Source of the DNA: Candidatus Eisenbacteria bacterium
GTDB lineage: Bacteria > Orphanbacterota > Orphanbacteria > Orphanbacterales > Orphanbacteraceae
DNA length: 38,666 nt
Direction: 5' to 3'
Assembly: GCA_016867715.1 (NCBI GenBank)
Contig: VGIW01000024.1
Span: 1-38,666, forward strand
Notes under the pieces: generated by a model
Told to the model about the DNA's origin: nothing
The model's input: only the letters and a program-made list of their open reading frames with translations
The model's database searches: none
In this document: positions 14,884-24,631 of the stretch, in pieces
Position numbering within the stretch: position 1 is the first letter of the stretch
How the letters are laid out: each line of letters starts with the position of its first letter
Made by a program: the position numbers and the translations under genes

Positions 14884-17800
14884 TTGCGCCATCGCACGCG
14901 AACCGTCGCTCTTCTTCTCTTCGGGTCCGGCTTCTCTGCGCTCGTCTATCAAGCGGTTTGGCTTCGCGAGTTTCGCTTGGTCTTCGGCGCCTCCACCCCG
15001 GCCTCCGCGGCGGTGCTCGCGATCTTCATGGCGGGGCTCGGGTTCGGAGGCCTCGCGCTCGGACGGCGCGCGGATCGCGCCCTGAACGCGCTTCGCTTCT
15101 ACGGCCGTCTTGAGATCGGGATCGCCGTGTGCGCGGCGCTCTCGCCGGGGCTCTTCCTTCTCGTCCGCCGGCTCTACGTGCTGACGGGCGGCTCCCCCTC
15201 GCTCGGCATCGAGGCGGCCACGGTCGCGCGGCTCCTCCTTTCGGCGATGGTGATCGGCGTCCCCACGTTCCTCATGGGAGGGACCCTTCCGGCGGCGGCT
15301 CGCGCGGCGGCGACCGACGAGGATCGGAACCGGACGGGGGTCGCCCTTCTCTACGGCGCGAACACGCTCGGGGGGGTCGCGGGCGTTCTCCTCGCCACGT
15401 TCTTGATGCTTGAAGCGATCGGGATCCGCGAGTCCCTCTGGGCCGCATGCGCGCTGAACGGCGCGATCGGGCTTCTCGCTCTTCGCATCGCTCGGTCCGC
15501 TCCCGCCGCCGCGGATCGGTCCGCCTGCGAAGAAGACTCGCGGATCATCGTCGACTCCAATCGCCGCCCGGCCACGCTCCTCGTCCTCCCCGCCGCCGGT
15601 TTCGTCGGCTTCGTCTTTCTCGTGATGGAGATCGTCTGGTATCGGATGCTCGGGCCCCTTCTGGGCGGATCGACGTACACGTTCGGCCTCATCCTCGCGC
15701 TCGTGCTTCTCGGAATCGGCGCGGGCGGAGCGCTCTATGCCGTCGTCGGCCGGCGGCGGCTCGCGTCGCTCGAAACGTTCGCTCTCACCGGCGCGCTGGA
15801 AGCGGCGTGGATCGCGCTCCCCCTCGCTCTCGGCGACCGAGTCGCTCTTCTCGCGCTTCGCTTGCAACCCTTCGGCTCCGAGGACTTCTTCCCGCGCATC
15901 CTGGTCTGGTCGGCGGTCGCGTCTCTCGTCGTTCTTCCCGCCGCGCTCGTCTCGGGTTATCAGTTCCCGCTCCTCGTCGCGCTCCTCGGCGAGGGAAGGA
16001 AGAAGGTGGGGCGCGAGGGCGGCCTCGCCTACGGGTGGAACACGATCGGCGCGATCGCCGGCTCGCTCGCGGCCGGGTTCTTTCTTATAGAGACCCTCAC
16101 AGCGCCCGGAACATAGAGGCTCGCGGTTCTTCTCCTTCTCGCGCTCTCGGCCGCGGCACTTGTCCTTGCCGTTCGAGAAGGGAAGCGCTTCCGCTCGATC
16201 CTTCTCCCCGGGATCGTCTGGGGGATCGCGCTCCTTCTTCTTCGAGGACCCGGTCCGACCGCCGCGTGGCGGCACACGCCGATCGGCGCCGGCCGGGTCA
16301 AGCTTCCGGATGCGACGAAGAACGGCCAGCGCAACTAGCTCCACGCGGGGCGCCGCGGCATCGTGTGGGAGGCGGAGGGCCGGGAGAGCAGCGTCGCGCT
16401 CAAGACGACGTCGGGCCTCGCGTTCCTCATCAACGGGAAGAGCGACGGAAACGCCCGGCTCGACGCGCCGACGCAGGTCATGTACGGCATGGTGGGGGGG
16501 ATCCTCCGTCCCGACCCGAGGCGTGCGCTCGTGATCGGCCTCGGGACCGGGAGCACGGCCGGATGGCTCGCATCGATACCCACGATAGAAACAGTCGATG
16601 TCGCGGAGATTGAACCAGCAATTCTCGAGGTCGCAAGAGCTTGTTCCTCGGTGAACCGCGGCGCGATGGAGAACCCGAAGGTCCGGGTCTTCGTCGGGGA
16701 CGCCCGCGAGATCGTGCTCGTCTCCCGGGATCGATAAGACCTGATCACCTCGGAGCCCTCGAATCCGTACCGGGCCGGCATCGCGGACCTCTTCACGGCC
16801 GAGTTCTACCGCGCCGTCTCCTCGCGTCTCTCCGACGGCGGCCTCTTCCTGCAGTGGCTCCAGGCGTACGAAGTCGACGGGCAAACGATCCGAACGATCT
16901 ATGCCACGCTCGCCTCGGTCTTCCACTATGTCGAGACGTGGCAGACCAAGGTCCACCACCTTCTCCTTGTCTGTTCCCGAACACCGATCGAGTACGACGC
17001 TCCCGCTCTCCGCGACCGATTGGAGAAGAGCCGTACGCGTCCGCCCTCGCCTCTGCGTGGCGCGCGCACGGTCTCGAGGGGTTCCTCTCCCGGTTCGTCG
17101 CGGGCCATCCTCTCGCGAGGCGCGCCCCCCTCTGGGGACCTTCGCCGATCAACACGGACCATCGTCCGGCGGTCGAGTTCGGCTTCGCGCGCACGGTCGG
17201 CCAGAGCGGTCTTCATCACATCGAGGAATTGAGAAGGAGCGCCGTTTCGTATTCCGAGCACCGTCCGGAGCGAACGCGCGGCCGGGTCGATGGGGAGCGG
17301 GTTACGAAGGAGCGCCTCGGAATGTATATCCTTCAAGGGATTCGGCCGCCCCTCGAGGCGCGGGCGGGGGGCGCGGCGGCCCTTCGAGCGGAAGCGTACG
17401 GTCTCTACGCGGACGGAGACATCTCGGGCGCTTCCCGGGCTCTCCTCGACGACGAAGACCCGGAAGCTCTCGGGATGATGGAGCGGACCGTGCGGGCGCA
17501 CCTTCTCGCCGAGGCGGGGTCGGCCGAGGCGGGGAGCTGGATCGAACGGGTGCGAGGGGCGCACGCCGCCGACGCGGAGGTTCTCGAGGCGCTCCTCTTG
17601 TGGAGAGGGGGGAGGCGCGAGGAGGCGGCGGCGCTTCTCGCGCGGGCGTTCGGGACGTGCCGGCGCGATCCGTGGGCGCTTCCGCATCTGGTCGAACGGG
17701 GCCTCGATCTCGCCGTCGAGATGGCCGAGGCGGACGCCGCTAAGGCGCGGATCCTGTTCGACGCGCTCGGCGATCCCTTCGCGGCGTTCGTCCTCGACGA

Positions 17801-18014
17801 GAAGCGCCTCACCGCGCTCGTTCAGATTGGGTGCGCGCTCGGCCCGGAGGCGCTTTCCACCGCCATCGTGCCCTGGGAGCCGCACGTTCCCTGGGAAGAT
17901 GCGTTCCTCGCCGAGAGGGCGGAGGCCTATCGCCGCGCCGGGCATCCGCTCGCGGATCGCGCGGAGAGGGAGCGTGCGAAGTTCACAAGAGCCGCGCGAG
18001 AGTCCGGCTCCTGA
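14884..18014 (+). pseudogene. Membrane-fused spermidine-synthase-like protein, broken by three stops and a frameshift
   Basis: TTG 14884 opens an MFS-like N-terminal half with many TM helices ('SALVYQAVWLREFRLVFG', 'FLMGGTLPAAARA', 'GANTLGGVAG'). The same frame is interrupted by TAG 16114, TAG 16336 and TAA 16735, yet homologous sequence continues past each. It includes 'GIVWEAEGRESSVALK', the SAM-binding VIGLGTGSTAGWL, and DLITSEPSNPYRAG. Near 17025-17032 coding moves by one base into the frame of 'EEPYASALASAWRAHGLEGF' and 'INTDHRPAVEFGFARTVG', then a TPR-like tail to TGA 18012-18014. Family members are single ~1000-residue proteins transferring aminopropyl-like groups; the substrate is unknown. 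The good preservation suggests recent decay or assembly errors. Confidence 0.85.
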
Positions 18015-18182
18015 GCGCGGAGACACCTCGTGCGGAGAGCGTTGGTTGTCAGCGGAACATCCAGAACTCGTCCGTGGATTCTGGCGAAGTCCCCAGGGTT
18101 TTCTTCTCCGTATGAAGAGGCGAAGAGAAGAACGGGACGAGAAGGCGCTGCGTGCGGTTCCTTATTCGGCGAATCGGTCCTC

Positions 18183-18211
18183 TTGGTGTACGCCGCGGCG
18201 TGTGGTAATGT
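18183..18211 (+). promoter_or_regulatory. Candidate promoter of the Nudix-TIR gene with a palindrome in its spacer
   Basis: TTGGTG (18183-18188), 17 bases, TAATGT (18206-18211); the predicted start is near 18218. The spacer holds the perfect 12-base palindrome ACGCCGCGGCGT (18190-18201), placed where a repressor would block polymerase. No other feature was seen in 18015-18272. Confidence 0.4.
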
Positions 18212-18272
18212 GACCTGAGAACGGTTCGCAAGATTTCACACGTGGGGTGACGACCGAACGGAGAGGCCGATC

Positions 18273-19781
18273 GTGAGGCCGTTCAGATCCGAGTTCATAC
18301 GCCCATTGGGCGCTGCGGAAAACCACTTCTTGGAGGTGCTTCTCTTCGAGTTCGATCTCGAAAGACACGATGCGGGAAGTACCCTCCGAGTACGCTTCGA
18401 CGACCGTACCCCTACGATCTGGCGGAACAAGGGGAAGGAACATGCGCGGGCTCGGATGCCGAACTTCGCCCGCAAGGCACGGGAGTATCAAGAACGCCTC
18501 GACTCCCTCCTCCTTGGAAAAGACCGCGGCAAGTGGACGTTCAGGGATCCCGCGTTTCCCTTCCGTTACGCGAGTGGTGGTACGCTTCCCATCATTCGGT
18601 TCGGCGGAGAGCAGTACTACTGTCTCTTCTACCGGGACATCTTCCCGATCGGATGGAACATCGCCAACGGCGGCTGCGATGCGCGGCGCGAACTCCTTGA
18701 TCCGATCGTAACCGTCGAACGCGAATTCCGGGAGGAACTGATCGCGATCCATCCCGCAAAGCGCAAGCAATACGTCTTTGAGGCAGAGGAGGGAAACCCG
18801 CTTGAGAGGCCGGAGTTCGAAGATGCACGGCGCTACTGGCAAGCTCGGAAACCGGGCCTTAACTTCGACGAGATGGACAAGGTAACGATTCCTCTCCAGT
18901 GGCTTCAGGGTCCCGATCGGGTCGTCGTTCAATACGGATCCGACCCGCCCCACGAAGTGAAGGACTGCTTCCTGAACATCAATGCGCTCGACTTCGGGAT
19001 CGAGGTGGACAAGGTCGCCAAGGTCAGTCTTGACGAGCGAGCGATCTTGCTCGACGGAGAGATCTCCGCCGGATTCCTTCTGAACGAACCGATCGGGCTG
19101 TTTCGGACCGACGCGCTTGATTCCCGTGTCGAGGAGGATGCGCGCGAATACCGACCGGATCTTCTCTTCTGGGACGGGAGGCCGTGGAGGGGATCCGACA
19201 TAGATGACGTGCTGGAGAAATTCCTCGATTACCTTGCGGTGTTTCGGACAACCTCGGACTTGAAGGCGTATCGCTCCTGCGGGAACAAGCTCGATCTCTG
19301 TCCTGTGACCAGGAGAATCGTCTCAAGGTACGCGGCGCTCCGGCCGCGCGCGCCGAGACGATCGCCGGGCTGTGTGGATGTCTTCATCAGCGTTTGTCAC
19401 GAGGATGTGCGGATCGCGGAGAGGGTGCGCGCCTATCTCGGAGATCGACGGGTCTCCGCATTCTGCAGTAGCCAGGATATCAGGCACCCGTACTTCCCGC
19501 CGATCATCGATGATGCGCTCGACTCCGCCAGGACGCTCGTCGCCGTCGCGACCCGCGCGGACTATCTAAGGCGGCCGTGGGTCGAGTATGAGTGGAGAAG
19601 TTTCTTCACAACCAATCGATTGCTGGGAAAAAGACGCGACGCCAGGATGATTTCGTTCACCTCCGGAATCTCTCCGCTGGATCTTCCGAGGGTCTTCGTG
19701 CTCTGCCAACAAGTGGAGTTCGCCCCGAGGAGGATCGAGAGGGGACTGGAGGAGCTCGCGAAGTATGTTCTCGAGCCCTGA
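18273..19781 (+). CDS. Nudix-like/TIR fusion protein, candidate solitary NAD-cleaving immune effector
   Basis: 502 residues from GTG 18273, with GGAGAGG just upstream. Residues ~95-290 look like a Nudix fold: 'GGTLPIIRF..YYCLFYRDIFPIGWNIANGG' leads to a Nudix-box-like stretch with G133/G134, E140 and REFREE at 150-155. The canonical spacing and final Gly are not fully kept. Residues 367-490 are a TIR domain: VDVFISVCHEDVRIAERV (strand A/helix A), 'RVSAFCSSQDI', 'RTLVAVATRADYL', and RPWVEYEW with E440 as putative catalytic Glu. TIR domains of this kind cleave NAD+ to ADP-ribose-type products. A Nudix domain could bind or hydrolyse such products. No Thoeris ThsA, SIR2 or CBASS partner adjoins it. 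Confidence 0.75.
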   Translation: MRPFRSEFIRPLGAAENHFLEVLLFEFDLERHDAGSTLRVRFDDRTPTIWRNKGKEHARARMPNFARKAREYQERLDSLLLGKDRGKWTFRDPAFPFRYASGGTLPIIRFGGEQYYCLFYRDIFPIGWNIANGGCDARRELLDPIVTVEREFREELIAIHPAKRKQYVFEAEEGNPLERPEFEDARRYWQARKPGLNFDEMDKVTIPLQWLQGPDRVVVQYGSDPPHEVKDCFLNINALDFGIEVDKVAKVSLDERAILLDGEISAGFLLNEPIGLFRTDALDSRVEEDAREYRPDLLFWDGRPWRGSDIDDVLEKFLDYLAVFRTTSDLKAYRSCGNKLDLCPVTRRIVSRYAALRPRAPRRSPGCVDVFISVCHEDVRIAERVRAYLGDRRVSAFCSSQDIRHPYFPPIIDDALDSARTLVAVATRADYLRRPWVEYEWRSFFTTNRLLGKRRDARMISFTSGISPLDLPRVFVLCQQVEFAPRRIERGLEELAKYVLEP

Positions 19782-19894
19782 TCTCCCGGGACCTACCGTT
19801 GCTTCCTCCGCTCGCGTTCGATTCTCTCCAGCTCGACGCGGGGTGCGTGGTCTTGGGGGGCTTTCTCGGGAGTTCGGTCGGTCTTCTTCCGCGC

Positions 19895-22800
19895 CTAATC
19901 CCCGCTCTTTTCCCGCTTGCCGAGAACGAGCTCGCGGGCGGCGTCGGTCACCGCGTCGATCTTGACGGCGTAGCTGGTCCGGTTGGCGATGTCCTCATCG
20001 GTGATGAGGTACACGTCGAGAAGCCTCTCGCTGCGACAACCGGTGCGAAGGTAGTTCATCTCGGCGAGACAGAGGCTCCATCCCTCGAGCCAACTCATGA
20101 GCTCTCTCCTTTGACAGTCATCCCCCCGGAAGTGCACGAGAAGATCGATGTCGCTCGCGGGCCCGGCGGTCGCGTTCTTTGTGCTTCCGAAGACGTACAT
20201 CGCCTGGACCCCGAACCTGGCGGCGTCGATTTCCTCCGCGATCCGCTCGGCCATCTTCATCCGCCATTGCCAGTACTGGAGAGGCTTGCGGAGGGCTTCC
20301 GCTCCCGCCCCGCTTTCGGGCCGTCCGCGGGGCCCTTCCGCGGGCGCGATCAGAAAGGCCACCGCCTCGTCGATCTCGGCGTTTTGGAGCACGCGCAGGA
20401 CGCGGCCTTCGGCCGACGCGGGAACATCGATCACTCGAAGCGTGTCGGAGAGAAAATCGAACTCGGGAAGAACCTCGGGAAGCAAGTTCGGGGACTTCTT
20501 CAGAAAGGCCTCGTTGAAGACGACGCCGGGGTTGTCCGGATAGAGAGGGAGGAAGCGGATGCGGGACTCCACGAGATCCTGGAAGAAGTGGGTTCCGAAA
20601 GAAAGGTCGGGCACGTAGCTTCCCTTTCGGCGCGCGATCTCCACCAGCATCGACGTGTTGTTGATGTCGGCGTACGTGACGCTGACGCCCAGCTTCGGGT
20701 CGCCGCGGCTTCCCCATCGCCCCGGCCCCATCAGGATGAACTGCCTCTTGGGGAGCATCTTGTTCAGGCGTCCGACCGCCCGTCCGACCGAGAGAAGCTC
20801 CTCGCGGGTCTCGAGCCGGCCGTACCCGTCGAGGTCGACGTAGACGATGTGCGTGATGTCCGGCACGAAGCCGTTGGAGACGTACTGGTGGGCGGAGAAG
20901 ATCATGTCTTGCGGCGCGATGTCCTTCGGGATCGGCGCGGGCGCGGAATCGCCGACGTAGCTCTGCGGGCGGCACTGAAGGAGATAGAAGTCCCGCCCGT
21001 CATGAGCGAACTCCACGTCGACCGGCGTGTGCAGGTGCTCCTGCAGCACGGTCATGATGTTCCGCACGTGTCTCAGAAAAGGCGTGTCCGCGAGGAGTCC
21101 CTGGAAGGCGGCGACGAGCTCGTCCTTCTCCGGGTCGGCCAAGAGGTCGATCGGCTTCCGGAGCCTGTCGTCCTGCACGACGGAGAAGACGAGATCCATC
21201 GCCGGGAAGGCGCTCCCGCACTCCACGAGGAGATCGTCGAGGTCGGCCGTCTCGAGCGTCCGGGTTTCCCGATTGATGAGGTCGATCCTGCGCGGGGCGT
21301 AGCGGACGATCTCGTCGACGGAGACGTTCGCTCGGAGGTCCGGCTTCCCGGGCACCGCGAGGATCGGATAGTCGTCGGGGACCCGGTCCACCGCCCGTGT
21401 TCCGAGCCCGGCCACGATCCGAACGAGCCCGTCTTCCCTCTTGATGCGAGGCGACCACCGGAACTCGTTGTTGCTGAACGCGACCCCCGCGAACGCGGGG
21501 AAGAAGTAGCGTCCAACGCGGGTTCCGACGACCTCCTGAATGAGAATGCCCATCTCCTCGTCGAACTCCAAGAGGCCGTGCGCGCGCCGGTACTCGATCG
21601 GATCGGGCCCGAAGATCGAGGCATAAACCTCGGCGATCGCATCCATCAGAGCGTCCAGCCTCTCCTCCTTCGTCCCCTGGTTCGCGAGGAAGAGGCTCTT
21701 GTACTTGCCCGAGAAAGCGGTCCCGAGCCGGTCCTCCAGCAGGCTGGAGCTCCGCACGATCAGGGGAACCTCGCCGAGGTCGTCGAGGGCGAGCGAGAGG
21801 CCGCTGATCACGCGCGGCGTGAACGAGGCGCTCTTGAAGAGGCGAACGATGCTCGGGTATTCGTTTCGTACGTCATCGATCTCCTTGTACTTCTGCTCGA
21901 TGACGTCCTGGAGATCGTTGTGCTCGACGAAATCGAAGAGCCCGTCGGACGCGAGGTACCAGGTCTTCGGGACCTTCACCTCACCGATCGGCCGGTCCTT
22001 GCGGAGCGTTCTCTGAAGCACCTTGTGGGCGAGAAGAAGCCCCGCTCCCTTCCCACCCACCTTTCCGTGGCTCTCCGGGGGCATGATCAGCCGCTTGGTC
22101 AGATCGACGAAGTCCTCAATCTCCATGAAATCCTTGGCCGTTCGGACGAAGTCGAGCTGCTCGGTCAAGAGACGCTGGGTCAGCGAGACGCGGAGGCTCT
22201 TCAGCGTCGAATCGGGAAGCCCCGCGCCGCCGGATATGAGGACGTGGAAGCGGCGGATGCCGTCCACGAGCTCGGGGAGCGAGGAACGCGGGCTGTTCAG
22301 GATCTTGATGAAATAACCGGCCTTGTCCTCCACCAGCCATCGCTCGACGCGCCTCAGGATCTCCGCGCCGGAGAGATGCCGGCTCGCGAGCTCGAACGGC
22401 TTTTCGCTCATGAGAACGGCGCCGTCCGGCTCGAAGCAGCGGCTCGGCACGTTCTTCTCGCCCGCGCTCTCCTCGCCGCTCGGCCCCCCCTCGCCCACGA
22501 GGAGCCTTCTCGCCTCGTCGACTCCGACCCGAGTCAGGTGGTTCAGCATGCGCCGGGCGATGCGCGAGTAAACGCTGCGGTCCGACTCGCGCAAGAGGCG
22601 GATCGGCGCCCGCCAATCTTCCTTCGGGGCGTACAGATTCGCCTTTCGCGCCTCCTCGATGTCCCTTTGGAGGCTCCGAAGCTTTTGATAGAAAAGGTAG
22701 GCACTTAAACGGTTGGCCACGATGTTGACCAGCCGTTCCTCCTCGGAGAGAAAGGGACCCACATCCTCGGGGGGCATCTCCCTGAGATAGAAGACGGAGA

Positions 22801-23089
22801 GACGGCCGAGCGGCTCGCCTTGGATCTCCAGCGGCGCGGACAACACCCAAGAGGTCGGCTCGAACGGCCCCGAGCGGTACTCCTCATCGGCGCAGACGAG
22901 GAGCGCCCGGCATGCCTGGACGTGCTGAAAGCCGCCCGGGATCGCCTCCACGACCTCTTGGAGGATGACCTCCCGGGGAGCGTCCGATCGGCCGAGGTGC
23001 CTCTCGACCTCGTAGAGGCAGTTCAGCTCCTTGGCCCGCTCTTGAAGATCGCCGAGCGGCTCGTGCCGCGGCCGCGGGGGCTTCTCCAT
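19895..23089 (-). CDS. GAF / PEP-synthase ATP-grasp / nucleotidyltransferase fusion protein
   Basis: 1064 residues. A GAF-like sensor spans ~20-150. The PEP/pyruvate-binding ATP-grasp domain of PpsA/PPDK spans ~360-750 ('GKVGGKGAGLLLAHKVL', 'VPLIVRSSSLLEDRLGTAFSGKY', ending 'FYLLQCRPQS'). A second conserved domain contains 'ILMGPGRWGSRGDPKLG' and 'THFFQDLVES'. A minimal nucleotidyltransferase sits at ~960-1045 (GS at 968-969, DID at 980-982). The phosphohistidine and PEP-barrel domains of true PEP synthase are absent, so it cannot run the usual reaction. It starts 15 bases after gdh and is its likely operon partner. Function is unknown; a nucleotide-transferring regulator is possible. Confidence 0.82.
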   Translation of the reverse strand: MEKPPRPRHEPLGDLQERAKELNCLYEVERHLGRSDAPREVILQEVVEAIPGGFQHVQACRALLVCADEEYRSGPFEPTSWVLSAPLEIQGEPLGRLSVFYLREMPPEDVGPFLSEEERLVNIVANRLSAYLFYQKLRSLQRDIEEARKANLYAPKEDWRAPIRLLRESDRSVYSRIARRMLNHLTRVGVDEARRLLVGEGGPSGEESAGEKNVPSRCFEPDGAVLMSEKPFELASRHLSGAEILRRVERWLVEDKAGYFIKILNSPRSSLPELVDGIRRFHVLISGGAGLPDSTLKSLRVSLTQRLLTEQLDFVRTAKDFMEIEDFVDLTKRLIMPPESHGKVGGKGAGLLLAHKVLQRTLRKDRPIGEVKVPKTWYLASDGLFDFVEHNDLQDVIEQKYKEIDDVRNEYPSIVRLFKSASFTPRVISGLSLALDDLGEVPLIVRSSSLLEDRLGTAFSGKYKSLFLANQGTKEERLDALMDAIAEVYASIFGPDPIEYRRAHGLLEFDEEMGILIQEVVGTRVGRYFFPAFAGVAFSNNEFRWSPRIKREDGLVRIVAGLGTRAVDRVPDDYPILAVPGKPDLRANVSVDEIVRYAPRRIDLINRETRTLETADLDDLLVECGSAFPAMDLVFSVVQDDRLRKPIDLLADPEKDELVAAFQGLLADTPFLRHVRNIMTVLQEHLHTPVDVEFAHDGRDFYLLQCRPQSYVGDSAPAPIPKDIAPQDMIFSAHQYVSNGFVPDITHIVYVDLDGYGRLETREELLSVGRAVGRLNKMLPKRQFILMGPGRWGSRGDPKLGVSVTYADINNTSMLVEIARRKGSYVPDLSFGTHFFQDLVESRIRFLPLYPDNPGVVFNEAFLKKSPNLLPEVLPEFDFLSDTLRVIDVPASAEGRVLRVLQNAEIDEAVAFLIAPAEGPRGRPESGAGAEALRKPLQYWQWRMKMAERIAEEIDAARFGVQAMYVFGSTKNATAGPASDIDLLVHFRGDDCQRRELMSWLEGWSLCLAEMNYLRTGCRSERLLDVYLITDEDIANRTSYAVKIDAVTDAARELVLGKREKSGD

Positions 23090-23104
23090 TCCTCGCTCTC
23101 CGCG

Positions 23105-24394
<1,290 letters not shown>

Positions 24395-24516
24395 CTCGTT
24401 CCTCTCACTTTCAGCGGACGTTGGATCCCAATCCATGGGGTTGAAGAATGCCGCTGATGGCCGTCCGGGGCCCGGGGAGCTCCTGGGCGTCGACCGTCTT
24501 TCGAACTGCCGGAGCG

Positions 24517-24545
24517 AGTATATGCGGCGGACCGTCCCGCCGCAA
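24517..24545 (-). promoter_or_regulatory. Strong gdh promoter with an inverted repeat filling the spacer
   Basis: On the minus strand, TTGCGG (24540-24545), 17 bases, TATACT (24517-24522). The spacer is a perfect 8-base inverted repeat, TGCGGCGG (24523-24530) and CCGCCGCA (24537-24544), separated by 6 bases. It is a good candidate operator. The predicted start is near 24510, giving a ~115-nt leader. Confidence 0.6.
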
Positions 24546-24595
24546 GAGAAGCCGAACGATCCCGCCGCGATCCTTTCCGAGGGATGCGTCCTTCG

Positions 24596-24624
24596 TTGAC
24601 GATCCCGGTCGCGCGCACTACCGT
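24596..24624 (+). promoter_or_regulatory. Promoter for a leaderless RNase R-like mRNA
   Basis: TTGACG (24596-24601), 17 bases, TACCGT (24619-24624). Seven bases then separate it from ATG 24632, so transcription should begin at the start codon itself. No ribosome site precedes that ATG, consistent with leaderless translation. Confidence 0.5.
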
Positions 24625-24631
24625 TCCCCGA

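Noticed and set aside
14884-18014. Recoding of TAG (pyrrolysine or suppressor tRNA) as explanation for internal stops
   Set aside because: TAA also occurs, a frameshift follows, and other genes in the window end normally at TAG, so decay or sequence error is simpler.
18273-19781. Assigning the TIR gene to a known Thoeris or CBASS system
   Set aside because: No ThsA, cyclase or other signature partner is present on either side.
19592-22708. 1038-codon open frame antisense to the PEP-binding fusion gene
   Set aside because: The minus-strand protein has clear ordered domains; the plus frame is low-complexity and overlaps the end of the TIR gene without its own start signal.
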